Source: CAVONB01 sp963697205 (GTDB lineage Bacteria > Pseudomonadota > Alphaproteobacteria > Rhizobiales > Hyphomicrobiaceae). Taken from it: a stretch of 64,000 nucleotides of DNA. Location: positions 124,001 to 188,000 of the forward strand of contig CAVONB010000010.1 in assembly GCA_963697205.1 (NCBI GenBank), written 5' to 3'. Below are positions 1 to 7,960 of the stretch, one piece after another. Made by a program: the position numbers and the translations under genes. Numbering within the stretch: the stretch's first letter is position 1; every line of letters starts with the position of its first letter. The notes under the pieces were generated by a model that had not been told where the DNA came from, ran no database searches, and saw nothing but the letters and a program-made list of their open reading frames with translations.

Positions 1-40
1 GCCCTTCGAACTCGATCGAGATCTCCGGCGGCGCAGCATC

Positions 41-79
41 GCGCTGGCGGCCGGCTCCCCGCGGGGGAGTCGCCAGCGC
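41..79. repeat. REP-like 39-nt near-palindrome, copy A
   Basis: A 9-base outer arm (GCGCTGGCG) pairs perfectly with CGCCAGCGC at the end, and an inner CTCCCC/GGGGAG pair gives a long imperfect hairpin. The same 39-nt layout recurs at 42884, 42938, 50956 (damaged) and 51028, always between genes. The flank GCGCAGCATC just upstream is shared with the 51028 copy. It sits just before the universal stress gene. No transposase is linked to it. Confidence 0.75.
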
Positions 80-122
80 AAAATAAATTGTGCGCCAGCC
101 GGGACAATGGCAGCATGTCGCC

Positions 123-632
123 ATGACACAATCGAGCCAACGCCGTTCCTTCGAGGAAGGCCATACGCGCAAGTTCCTCGTCATCGTCGACGACAGCGCC
201 GAGGTCGAGGCCGCGCTTTATTTCGTGGCGAGCCGCATTGCCCACACCGGCGGCACGGCGACGCTGCTGTATGTCATCGAGCCGCAGGATTTCCAGCACT
301 GGATGGGCGTGCGCCAGAAGCAGCTCGAGGAGGAGACGAACACGGCCAAGGCGCTGTTCCGTCTGTTCCGCCGCAAGCTCACCAACGCCGGTTTCGACGA
401 CGTCGTCGCCGAGGAGATCATCCGCGAGGGTAAGCTGACCGAGGAGATCCTCAAGCTGATCGACGAGGATCCCGATATCGCGATCATGGTGCTCGGCGCT
501 GCCGCCGACAACAAGGGGCCCGGCCCGCTCGTGTCCTCGCTGGCAGCGGGCAAGGATGCCGGTAGCTTCCCGATCCCGGTCACCATCGTGCCCGGACACC
601 TCACGCTCGAGGAAATCAAGAACCTCGCGTGA
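123..632 (+). CDS. Universal stress protein (UspA family)
   Basis: A 169-residue single-domain cytoplasmic protein of the UspA fold. It opens with the typical strand and Asp pair (KFLVIVDDS, residues 17-25), has LLYVIEP in the middle, then MVLGAAAD with a GPGP turn and VTIVPG near the end, the usual place of the nucleotide-binding loop. The loop is not a perfect G-2x-G-9x-G motif, so ATP binding is uncertain. The ATG at 123 is preferred over a GTG at 90 because the Usp fold begins shortly after it; neither has a strong ribosome site. Usp proteins act in stress survival by mechanisms that differ between members. It stands alone, converging on the acetyltransferase downstream. Confidence 0.82.
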   Translation: MTQSSQRRSFEEGHTRKFLVIVDDSAEVEAALYFVASRIAHTGGTATLLYVIEPQDFQHWMGVRQKQLEEETNTAKALFRLFRRKLTNAGFDDVVAEEIIREGKLTEEILKLIDEDPDIAIMVLGAAADNKGPGPLVSSLAAGKDAGSFPIPVTIVPGHLTLEEIKNLA

Positions 633-812
633 CGCTGAAGCCGGACCGACGCCGCTCGAGTGCGCACCGAACCGGCCCCGCGCAATCGAGATCAGCAGGC
701 ACACCCCCCGGCGCAGATTCTGGCCTCTTCGGGCCTCTGCGTCGCACCTTCGTCGGCTCAAGACGCGCGGGCGGCATGCGCGCCGCCCGCCCGCCTCTCA
801 CGCTGTCCCCGC

Positions 813-1388
813 TCAAGCCGCCTGGACGAGCCGGCTCTGCAGGTCGAGCACGGCCATCATGTAGCCGACCCGATCCTCGACGGCCTCTGCCAGGATCGAG
901 AAGTAGTTCGGCTCCTCTGGCACGATGTTGCCCACCACCTCGCCGTACTCGAAGCGAAGATCCGCCCCGTACTTGCGTGCGATCGCCTGCATCTTGGCGT
1001 TCTCGGCCAGGCAGCTCATGTAGAGGTGCTGCACGCCGCGATTGCGGGCCGCTCGGATCACCCTTCCCATCAGCTCCGTGCCGATGCCCTGGTCCTGGAA
1101 CGCGGGCTCCACCGAAAAAGCAGCTTCCGCCTCCCGGCCCCAGGTGTCGCCGAGCTTGCGCAGCTCCGCTGCCGCCCGCACCTCGCCATCCATCACAAAG
1201 GCGTAGACCACACTGCCCAGATCGGTCACGCGCGCGGCGTAATCGTCCAGGAAGCTGTCGGAAACGCCGTGCGCGAACCGCATGCGCCGGCTCACCTTGT
1301 CCAGCCGCAGGAGATGGCTTCGGAAGCGGTCGGTTTCCGTTGGCCACAACTTGCGGATCGTTCCTCCCGAGTGCTGGTTCTCGCTCAT
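813..1388 (-). CDS. GNAT-family N-acetyltransferase
   Basis: A 191-residue GCN5-related acetyltransferase. The acetyl-CoA-binding motif A is visible as FQDQGIGTELM (about residues 92-102, Q/RxxGxG), followed by a helix and the strand LYMSCLAENAKMQAIARKYG typical of motif B. The ATG at 1388 follows a clear GGAGG nine bases upstream, so the longer frame to 1436 is rejected. The substrate cannot be read from sequence; similar proteins are often stand-alone or fused to Pat-type protein acetyltransferases. Transcribed away from zapE, sharing the 1389-1737 spacer. Confidence 0.8.
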   Translation of the reverse strand: MSENQHSGGTIRKLWPTETDRFRSHLLRLDKVSRRMRFAHGVSDSFLDDYAARVTDLGSVVYAFVMDGEVRAAAELRKLGDTWGREAEAAFSVEPAFQDQGIGTELMGRVIRAARNRGVQHLYMSCLAENAKMQAIARKYGADLRFEYGEVVGNIVPEEPNYFSILAEAVEDRVGYMMAVLDLQSRLVQAA

Positions 1389-1737
1389 GATCTGAACCTC
1401 CGTCTCGGTGTTGCGCCGCCCGTGCTCTGACGTCACGATCCGGCGTCATCACTATGGGAGGTGATTGTGCGGCGCACAATGCGACGTGGTGATGTCGCAA
1501 GCCCCACAACCGCGCCGCAGGCCGACATTAACATTGTTCAATAACAGTCATTCATGGCCGTAGATGCTGCGCAGCAACATGACCACCATGTGGGTGACGA
1601 TGGTGTCGCACCCGCGGTTTCCTTGCCGCGGCAAGTGGTCTAGTGTAGCTGCCTCCCCATCATCCACGTCCGGCCCCGGCCCGCCCGACCGGCCACGGCC
1701 CACCCAACGGCCAATAAAGCCCGAGCTACGATCGAAC
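1389..1737. other. Divergent intergenic spacer (acetyltransferase / zapE)
   Basis: About 350 bases with no convincing gene. It must carry the promoters of both divergent genes. The only structure that stands out is the inverted repeat at 1464-1480. An open frame continues upstream of zapE, but its residues are low-complexity Pro/Arg/Ser and look non-coding. Confidence 0.5.
1464..1480. promoter_or_regulatory. Inverted repeat ATTGTGC-N3-GCACAAT, possible operator
   Basis: A perfect 7-base inverted repeat with a 3-base centre lies about 75 bases upstream of the acetyltransferase start. Length, symmetry and position fit a dimeric repressor site, but no regulator is encoded next to it. The function is inference. 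Confidence 0.35.
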
Positions 1738-2907
1738 ATGTCCGACCGAGGCGCCTCCCCTCAGCCCCTCAGCGCGCGCTATCGCGACCTCGTGGCGCGA
1801 GGCGAGATCGACGCCGATCCCGCCCAGCTCGAGGCGATCGAGCGTCTCGAGGCCGTTGCCGCCGGCCTGAAGGCCTGGCGGCCGGCTGGCACGGGCTTGC
1901 TCGCCCGCTTTCGCCGCTCAGGTCCGAGTGCGCCACGCGGCCTCTACGTCCACGGCGAGGTCGGTCGCGGCAAGACCATGCTGATGGATCTGTTCTTCGA
2001 TAGCGTCGGCTTCGAGCCCAAGCGCCGCATCCACTTCCACGAGTTCATGGCCGAGGTCCACGACCGCATCGGCGAGGCCCGGAAGGCAACGCCGGGCGAC
2101 CCCATCCCCGGCATCGCCAAGGACATCGCCACCTCCGCGCGGCTCTTTTGCTTCGACGAGATGCACGTCACCGACATCGCCGACGCCATGATCCTCGGCC
2201 GCCTGTTCGCAGGCCTCTTCGACGCGGGTGTCACCGTCGTCGCCACGTCCAACAGCCATCCCCGCGACCTCTACAAGAACGGCCTCAACCGCCAGCTCTT
2301 CCTGCCGTTCGTCGACCGCATCGTCGAGCACATGGCCGTCGTCGAGCTCGTCGCCGCCAAGGATTATCGCCTGGAGCGGCTCGCCGGCCAGCAGCTCTAC
2401 TTTTCGCCCGCCGACCGCGCCGCTGCCGTCGCCGTGGAGAATCTCTGGCAAAGACTGACCGGCGGTCATCCCGCCGAGCCGACGGACCTCGCTGTCAAGG
2501 GCCGCAAGGTGCATGTCCCCGCCGCTGCGATGGGCGTGGCCCGCTTCCAGTTTCCCGATCTGTGCGAGAAACCGCTGGGCCCGCTCGATTACCTGCACGT
2601 CGCCCACGCCTTCCACACGCTGGTGATCGAAAACGTACCGATCCTGCGGCCCAATCGCCGCGACATCGCGCGCCGATTCATCAATCTGATCGACACGCTC
2701 TACGACAATCGCGTCGGCCTCATCATTTCCGCCGACGCCGAGCCGCACCAGCTCTACGCCGCCGGCGACGGTGCCGATCTTTTCCAGCGCACGGCCTCCC
2801 GCCTGATCGACATGCGCTCCGAGGCCTATCAGGCCGAGCGCGGCCAGCGCGCCGACGTGGCCCCCGACGACGCGGCCACCGACGTCGCCACAACCCCCGC
2901 CAGCTAG
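1738..2907 (+). CDS. zapE: ZapE / AFG1-family cell-division ATPase
   Basis: A 389-residue AFG1-like P-loop ATPase, the normal ZapE length. Walker A is GEVGRGKT (residues 73-80) and Walker B is LFCFDE (136-141), followed by MHVTDIADAM. The ATSNSHPRDLYKNGL segment is the family's sensor/arginine region. In E. coli ZapE associates with the division ring and destabilises FtsZ polymers under stress; the mitochondrial homolog AFG1 helps in protein quality control. The start at 1738 (ATG) begins the conserved N-terminus. Placement directly before mdh and the suc genes is the usual order in Rhizobiales-type genomes. Confidence 0.93.
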   Translation: MSDRGASPQPLSARYRDLVARGEIDADPAQLEAIERLEAVAAGLKAWRPAGTGLLARFRRSGPSAPRGLYVHGEVGRGKTMLMDLFFDSVGFEPKRRIHFHEFMAEVHDRIGEARKATPGDPIPGIAKDIATSARLFCFDEMHVTDIADAMILGRLFAGLFDAGVTVVATSNSHPRDLYKNGLNRQLFLPFVDRIVEHMAVVELVAAKDYRLERLAGQQLYFSPADRAAAVAVENLWQRLTGGHPAEPTDLAVKGRKVHVPAAAMGVARFQFPDLCEKPLGPLDYLHVAHAFHTLVIENVPILRPNRRDIARRFINLIDTLYDNRVGLIISADAEPHQLYAAGDGADLFQRTASRLIDMRSEAYQAERGQRADVAPDDAATDVATTPAS

Positions 2908-3207
2908 GCGCGCCCGGAGCGCGCCCGAAACGAACTCGGAACACGCGCCATTTTCAGCGCGCGCCCGTCCCCCCGCCGCCGCCGCCATCGAGGAAAATGG
3001 TGCATATCCCAAGCCAAGCCCCGTCGGCCGGACGGCGCGGCCGCGTTCAGCCTATCGTCACACAGACGGCGCGCTCTCTTGAGCACTGCCCCGTTTCGGG
3101 CTAACCAACGCGCGCAAAGCTTCTCGGGCAGCCGGGCTCCATGCCCCCTCGGCCTGGGCCGCCCACCACACGCACTTCGCAACATCGAGCCAGAAGGAAC
3201 ACGAACC
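2908..3207. other. zapE-mdh spacer
   Basis: Three hundred bases, probably including the mdh promoter and leader. An AGAAGGAA ribosome site lies about ten bases before the mdh ATG. I see no gene, terminator or clear operator here. Confidence 0.4.
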
Positions 3208-4173
3208 ATGGCGCGCACCAAGATTGCGCTGATCGGCTCCGGCATGATCGGCGGCACGCTGGCCCACCTGATCGGCCTCAAGGAGCTGGGCGACGTCGTC
3301 CTGTTCGACATCGCCGAGGGCACGCCCCAGGGCAAGGCGCTCGACATCGCCCAGTCCGGCGCCGTCGAGGGCTTTGATGGCGCGATGAAGGGCACCAACG
3401 CCTATGCCGACATCGAGGGCGCGAGCGTGTGCATCGTCACCGCCGGCGTGCCCCGCAAGCCCGGTATGAGCCGCGACGACCTTCTCTCGATCAACCTGAA
3501 GGTGATGGAGCAGGTCGGCGCCGGCATCAAGAAGTACGCGCCCAACGCTTTCGTTATCTGCATCACCAACCCGCTCGACGCCATGGTCTGGGCGCTGCAG
3601 AAGTCGTGCGGCCTGCCGCGCAACATGGTCGTCGGCATGGCGGGCGTGCTCGACACCTCCCGCTTCCGTCACTTCCTGGCCGACGAGTTCAAGGTTTCGG
3701 TCGAGGACGTCGGTGCCGTCGTGCTCGGTGGCCACGGCGACGACATGTGCCCGCTGCTGCGCTACTCCACGATCGCAGGTATCCCGCTGACCGACATCGT
3801 CAAGATGGGCTGGATCAGTCAGGCCCGCCTCGACGAGATCGTCGATCGCACCAGGAAGGGCGGCGGCGAGATCGTCGCGCTGCTGAAGTCGGGCTCCGCC
3901 TTCTACGCGCCCGCTTCCTCGGCCATCGCCATGGCGGAGAGTTACTTGAAGGACAAGAAGCGCGTCCTGCCCTGCGCGGCCTACCTCAACGGCGAGTACG
4001 GCGTGAAGGGCCTCTATGTCGGCGTGCCCGTCGTGATCGGCGGCGACGGCGTGGAGCGCATCGTCGAGCTCGACTTGAATGCCACCGAGCGCGGCATGTT
4101 CATGAAGTCCGTCGAGAGCGTCAAAGGCCTCGTCGAAGCCTGCCAGAAGATCGCGCCTAACCTCGGCGCATAA
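3208..4173 (+). CDS. mdh: Malate dehydrogenase (NAD-dependent, LDH-like type)
   Basis: Oxidises L-malate to oxaloacetate with NAD+ in the TCA cycle. The 321-residue protein has the Rossmann motif GSGMIGG (10-16), the substrate loop VPRKPGMSRDD with its arginines, ITNPLDAM, and the catalytic VVLGGHGDDM (His of the Asp-His pair). It belongs to the MDH group closest to lactate dehydrogenases, as usual in alphaproteobacteria. The ATG at 3208 follows AGAAGGAA. It heads the conserved block with sucC, sucD, sucA, sucB and lpdA, although here a VOC gene and the enamidase pair lie between mdh and sucC. Confidence 0.97.
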   Translation: MARTKIALIGSGMIGGTLAHLIGLKELGDVVLFDIAEGTPQGKALDIAQSGAVEGFDGAMKGTNAYADIEGASVCIVTAGVPRKPGMSRDDLLSINLKVMEQVGAGIKKYAPNAFVICITNPLDAMVWALQKSCGLPRNMVVGMAGVLDTSRFRHFLADEFKVSVEDVGAVVLGGHGDDMCPLLRYSTIAGIPLTDIVKMGWISQARLDEIVDRTRKGGGEIVALLKSGSAFYAPASSAIAMAESYLKDKKRVLPCAAYLNGEYGVKGLYVGVPVVIGGDGVERIVELDLNATERGMFMKSVESVKGLVEACQKIAPNLGA

Positions 4174-4231
4174 GCGAACGGCACCCGCGCGGCGCCCCGG
4201 CTTGCGCGCCCGTGCACCGTCTCCGCCCTGT

Positions 4232-4256
4232 CCCCCTCCCCCTCGCGGGGAGGGGG
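4232..4256. terminator. Perfect C-rich/G-rich hairpin after mdh
   Basis: CCCCCTCCCC and GGGGAGGGGG form a perfect 10-bp stem around CTCGC. It follows the mdh stop by about 60 bases and lacks a T-run. A related hairpin lies at 37886-37908. It may end transcription or simply be a copy of the common intergenic CCCCTCCCC repeat of alphaproteobacteria. Confidence 0.5.
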
Positions 4257-4401
4257 TAGGCCTGCTGATTGCCCCCTTCCCTCTGCGACCGTCAACGGCC
4301 GTCACAGCCTCCGATCGCGATCGACGGCCTGGGGTTGCGCGCGGTCATTGGGCATGGTCGTCTCCTCGCGAGACGCCGCGCCGCGACAGCAAGGGGCCAG
4401 C

Positions 4402-5286
4402 ATGACAGCCGACAATCCCTCCGATCTCCCCGCCGCAGCCCTGTGCACACCGCTCCACGTCGGCGCGGTCGCGATGACGGTCCGCGACCTCGGCCTGCTG
4501 GCCGACTACTACGTTCGACTTCTGGGCTTGACCGTCATGGAGCGCACGCCGCGATCGGCGCGTCTGGGCGTCGATGGCGTCACGCTCCTGGAGCTGGAGC
4601 AGGCTCCAGGCGCCCTACCCGACGATCCGCGCGAGGCGGGCCTCTATCACACCGCTTTCCTGATGCCCACGCGCACCGACCTCGCGCGCTGGATACTCGA
4701 TGCCGCGAACCGGCGGATCCCGATCACCGGCGCGTCCGACCACGACGTCAGCGAGGCGATCTACCTCGATGACCCCGAAGGCAATGGCGTCGAGGTTTAT
4801 TCGGACCGGCCGAGCGAGCGGTGGCGTCGCGAGGGCAACTTGATCTTCCAGAAGACCGAGCCCCTCGACATCGAGGCGATCATTCGCGAGGTCGATCCGG
4901 CCACCGCCACTTATCCCGCCGCGCCGAAAGGTTTGCGCGTCGGGCATATGCACTTGCGCGTCGGCGACATCGCAGAGGCGGAGCGGTTCTACGTCGGCAC
5001 ACTCGGACTGGACGTCACGCGCCGCCGGACGGGCGCGACCTTCGTGGCTTCCGGTGGCTATCACCACCACGTCGCTTTCAATGTCTGGCAGAGCCAGGGA
5101 GCGACCGCGCGCAACCCGCAACGCGCCGGCCTCGCGGCGTTCGAGCTGCAAACGGCCGACGCCGCGGTCCACGATCGCGTCCGCCAGCGCCTTTGCGACG
5201 CCGGGCATCAGATCGAAACCATGTCCGGTGCCTTCGCGGCGACCGATCCATGGGGCAACCGCATCCGCTTCACGCTTTCGCGGTGA
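4402..5286 (+). CDS. Two-module VOC (glyoxalase/extradiol dioxygenase) protein, CatE-like
   Basis: A 294-residue protein with two vicinal-oxygen-chelate modules. Module 1 (about 12-135) shows HVGAVAMTV, GLYHTAFLM and NGVEVY; module 2 (about 170-293) shows GHMHLRVGD, YHHHVAFNVW and a final NRIRFTL. These supply the His/Glu metal-ligand pattern. The layout matches CatE-like proteins often named catechol-2,3-dioxygenase, but the substrate is not assured. The ATG at 4402 follows AAGGGG. It is a single gene between mdh and a converging small gene. Confidence 0.85.
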   Translation: MTADNPSDLPAAALCTPLHVGAVAMTVRDLGLLADYYVRLLGLTVMERTPRSARLGVDGVTLLELEQAPGALPDDPREAGLYHTAFLMPTRTDLARWILDAANRRIPITGASDHDVSEAIYLDDPEGNGVEVYSDRPSERWRREGNLIFQKTEPLDIEAIIREVDPATATYPAAPKGLRVGHMHLRVGDIAEAERFYVGTLGLDVTRRRTGATFVASGGYHHHVAFNVWQSQGATARNPQRAGLAAFELQTADAAVHDRVRQRLCDAGHQIETMSGAFAATDPWGNRIRFTLSR

Positions 5287-5302
5287 AAAGAAACGAAAGA
5301 CT

Positions 5303-5617
5303 CTAGAACAAAGAGCGCAGCGCCTTTTGCCAGATCGGCTCGCTCGCCCCGTCCAGAAGCACGACATCGCACCGCGGCAGCTGAGCCTCGACCTTCCGCT
5401 TGGCCTCATCCGGGCTTCGCCCGTGCACTTGCATCACATGCGGTTCGCTACCCCGCTTGCAAGCGATCTGCACCTGATAGATGCGTCCATTGAGATCCTT
5501 GGCCGCTTCGCTCAGGCCGTGCTTGGCCTCGTCCGACAGGGTCGCCATGTGCACGGTGAAGCCGATCAAAGGCAGTCCCAGCAGCAGGAAAAGGCGGAAT
5601 AGACTGAAAAACTTCAT
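5303..5617 (-). CDS. Small membrane-anchored hypothetical protein
   Basis: 104 residues. A hydrophobic segment at residues 4-22 (FSLFRLFLLLGLPLIGFTV) is either an uncleaved signal anchor or a signal peptide. The rest is a small soluble domain with two cysteines (VQIACKRG, LPRCDVV) that could form a disulfide in the periplasm. The ATG at 5617 follows GTGGAG; the open frame further upstream is rejected because it has no hydrophobic or conserved character. Convergent with the VOC gene, 16 bases apart. I do not recognise the family. Confidence 0.6.
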   Translation of the reverse strand: MKFFSLFRLFLLLGLPLIGFTVHMATLSDEAKHGLSEAAKDLNGRIYQVQIACKRGSEPHVMQVHGRSPDEAKRKVEAQLPRCDVVLLDGASEPIWQKALRSLF

Positions 5618-5762
5618 CTCCACGCGACTCCCACCGCCTGCTCGACCTGCGCATGGCGCTTCGCAAGTCTGCCGAAGCCGCGTTGAGATCCCGTAAACCG
5701 CTGGTGACCGTCCCCGGGTGCTGTCCACCCTGAATCCCAACCACTCACACACCCCACCCCCT

Positions 5763-6986
5763 TTAGTGCCCACCCCCTGAAAAATCATACGCCAGCCGGC
5801 ATGACGCGACCCGCACCGTCTTCATCGCCGCCGGCGTGTTCCGGCTGCGGCCGACGAAGCGCGGCATACCGTCGGTGATGACGCAAGCCACCGCCGGAAC
5901 GTCGCCATGACGCAACGCCGACAGCGCGTCACTCTGCGATCCCCCCGCACAAGCATCGATCAGCACCACGTCGGCGTCCTTGCCGACCTGCAGCAGTCCT
6001 GAGTTCAACCCGTAGACGCGCGCGTTGTTGCCGGTCGCCGCCGCGATCGCCCGTTCCGGCGCCATTCCGCCGAGACTGGCGAGATGGCTGATCGTGTACA
6101 GCATGCCGAGCGGCATAATCCCGCTGCCCGTCGGCGTATCGGTCGCGATCAACAGCCGCTCGGGCTGGCCGGCCGCCTCGAGCAGCCGCGCCGTCAGCAG
6201 CGCGGTGCGCAGGTTGCCCGCCGTGCAGATCTGCAACGCGGCGTCGCTCTCTGAGACCAGCCGCTGAAAGCCCTCCTCCGGCATCGCCACCGGCCCACCG
6301 TTGACGTGGAACGAGACCTTCGGCTGCGCGGCCAGCACGTGTTCGGCCCAGATGCCCGACGAACCCGGGATCGACGAGCCGCCCGTGTGCATCGTCGTCA
6401 CCATGCCGAGTGCCCGCGCCGCCCGCATCAGCGGCGCATACCCGAACGGCGTCTCGAACGCGCCGAACCCGGCCTTCGCCAGCCAGATGCCCGCCGCCTT
6501 CAACTCGCGAAGGTCGTCCTCCGCCAGCCCCGGCTCCAGGATCACCGAGCCCGCGTGCACGCGCATCCCGCCCGGGCGATAGCCTTCGAAGCAGGCGCGT
6601 GCCGCCATCGCCAGCGCCTTGACGCCCGCAGGGTCCTTGGGCCGCCCGGGAACGTGCACTTCGGACGCCGTGATCGCCGTCGTCGTGCCGCCGTGCAGGT
6701 AGCTTTCGAGATACCCGACCGTGCGTTGCCGCGGCGTGTAGTCGCCGAACGTGATGTGCACGTGGCTGTCGATCAGGCCGGGGATCGCGATCGCCCCGCC
6801 CGCGTCGATCACGACGTCGCAACCGCTGAGCTGCGCATCCGACACCGAGCCCACCGCAGCAATGCGGCCGCCCTCCATCAGGATCGCGTCGCCCGCCGCG
6901 AACGGCTGCCCGATGTCGCCGGTCACGATCCGTCCGATGTTGACGATCGCCGTCTTCGACGCGCCTGCACTCACCTCGTCCTCCAC
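5763..6986 (-). CDS. Enamidase-like amidohydrolase (nicotinate-pathway type)
   Basis: A 407-residue metal-dependent amidohydrolase. The metal motif HVH is at residues 75-77 in GLIDSHVHITFGDY; further ligands are likely in MHTGGSSIPGSS, HVNGGP and ATDTPTGSG. The long matching blocks (GGDY/FGDYTPRQ, PGRPKDPAG, HTGGSSIPGSS, ATGNNARVYGLN, SRNTPAA) agree with my memory of the enamidase of Eubacterium barkeri, which opens a cyclic enamide in nicotinate fermentation. The true substrate here is unknown, because no nicotinate hydroxylase or 6-oxo reductase is seen in the window. It lies 72 bases after the DUF1185 gene on the same strand, probably co-transcribed. Confidence 0.78.
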   Translation of the reverse strand: MEDEVSAGASKTAIVNIGRIVTGDIGQPFAAGDAILMEGGRIAAVGSVSDAQLSGCDVVIDAGGAIAIPGLIDSHVHITFGDYTPRQRTVGYLESYLHGGTTTAITASEVHVPGRPKDPAGVKALAMAARACFEGYRPGGMRVHAGSVILEPGLAEDDLRELKAAGIWLAKAGFGAFETPFGYAPLMRAARALGMVTTMHTGGSSIPGSSGIWAEHVLAAQPKVSFHVNGGPVAMPEEGFQRLVSESDAALQICTAGNLRTALLTARLLEAAGQPERLLIATDTPTGSGIMPLGMLYTISHLASLGGMAPERAIAAATGNNARVYGLNSGLLQVGKDADVVLIDACAGGSQSDALSALRHGDVPAVACVITDGMPRFVGRSRNTPAAMKTVRVASCRLAYDFSGGGH

Positions 6987-7058
6987 GGTGTTCCGATAGC
7001 CCGGGCCCCGGCGTTGCCGTCGTGCACGCGCCCCGCACGCCCCATCGCGCAGGCGGCA

Positions 7059-7640
7059 TCACCCGCGTGACGCCATCCGCGCGGCGACTTCCTCGTGCGT
7101 GAGCCCGCCGACGCGCGCATTGAGCCGCCCGCGATTGGCCACGACGAAGATCACCGCGATCTCGTCCGGCAGCGGCGCATCCGCCAGCCCGATCGTCATC
7201 GCGTCGTAGTGCGAGCGCACGTAGACCTCGTCCTTGTGGTTCATCGGCACGTCCACGAACCCGCCCGGCGGCGCCACCTTCGTCACCGACGAGATCCACG
7301 CCGCGCCACCGCCGATGATCGTGCGGAACGGCGTCGCAAACACCGTCGAGACGAGCGCATTGCCGTGCTCCTGCTCGCCGGCCACGCCGACGACGGCCGC
7401 CTTGCCGTAGCTCTGCACGTCCGTGACGTCGAAGATGGTGGCAAGCCGCGCCGCCATCACCTCGCCGAGCCTCGCGCTGCCGGCGATCATGTCGCCGAGG
7501 TCTTCGACCCAGCGCCCCGCGGCGGAGTTGGCGACCACCGCGATCACGGCCCCGCGTCGCAGAGGCACGTCCGCCCGCTGTCCGGCCGCTTCGAAGCGCT
7601 CGTCGGCAACGGTCGCGATTCTGCGGATATCGAGCTCCAT
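7059..7640 (-). CDS. DUF1185 / 'amino acid synthesis' family protein
   Basis: A 193-residue protein of the family named 'amino acid synthesis' (DUF1185), whose biochemical role is unproven. Typical pieces are GKAAVVGVAGEQEHGNA, FRTIIGGGAAWISS, VPMNHKDEVYVRSHYDAMT and IAVIFVVANRGRLNAR. The ATG at 7640 is chosen because GGGAGGGACC lies directly before it; an open frame reaching 7946 is rejected. It precedes the enamidase-like gene, so the two may act on the same cyclic amide or imide. The family often sits beside ring-opening amidohydrolases (recollection, not checked). Confidence 0.72.
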   Translation of the reverse strand: MELDIRRIATVADERFEAAGQRADVPLRRGAVIAVVANSAAGRWVEDLGDMIAGSARLGEVMAARLATIFDVTDVQSYGKAAVVGVAGEQEHGNALVSTVFATPFRTIIGGGAAWISSVTKVAPPGGFVDVPMNHKDEVYVRSHYDAMTIGLADAPLPDEIAVIFVVANRGRLNARVGGLTHEEVAARMASRG

Positions 7641-7960
7641 GGTCCCTCCCAAAATCGCCATACGGACGTGGCGCGCCGCACAGCCTCGCAGATAGCCACG
7701 CCGCTGTTCAAGCCGCGATCGAGCCGCCAACCATGTCTGCCGGCCCCAACCTTCGACGACTTGTCTTCTCCGTGTCCGGCGGCTATGCCCTGTTGCGCCG
7801 CAGCGTCGATGCCGTCTTGGTACCCGATCCGCGTTGGCATATGGTATACCAGAGCCTGGACATACGCACGTCCGGGCGCCAGCCGTTGTTCGGGCGCGTT
7901 GAGCGCACGGTCCGGCGCACGACAGTCCGGCGACCTGCGGATCCACCGAGGGAAATCCCG
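7641..7960. other. Divergent promoter region DUF1185-enamidase / sucCDAB
   Basis: A 320-base spacer with no gene. It holds the palindrome at 7842-7851 and, close to sucC, a GAGGGAAA ribosome site. It probably separates control of the catabolic pair from the TCA operon. Confidence 0.5.
7842..7851. promoter_or_regulatory. TGGTATACCA palindrome, GntR-type operator candidate
   Basis: A perfect 10-base palindrome about 120 bases before sucC and about 200 bases before the DUF1185 gene. It matches the general form of FadR/FCD-type GntR operators (TNGTNNNACNA-like). No GntR gene is in the window, so the assignment is inference from motif shape. Confidence 0.42.

Noticed and set aside
1918..3012. Long minus-strand frame opposite zapE
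   Set aside because: Mirror of zapE codons (Gly/Asp/Val-rich), no start signal and no domain.
7059..7946. A longer DUF1185 protein starting at 7946
   Set aside because: The strong GGGAGGGACC site before ATG 7640 and the family's usual N-terminus favour the shorter form; the extra part has no recognisable sequence.
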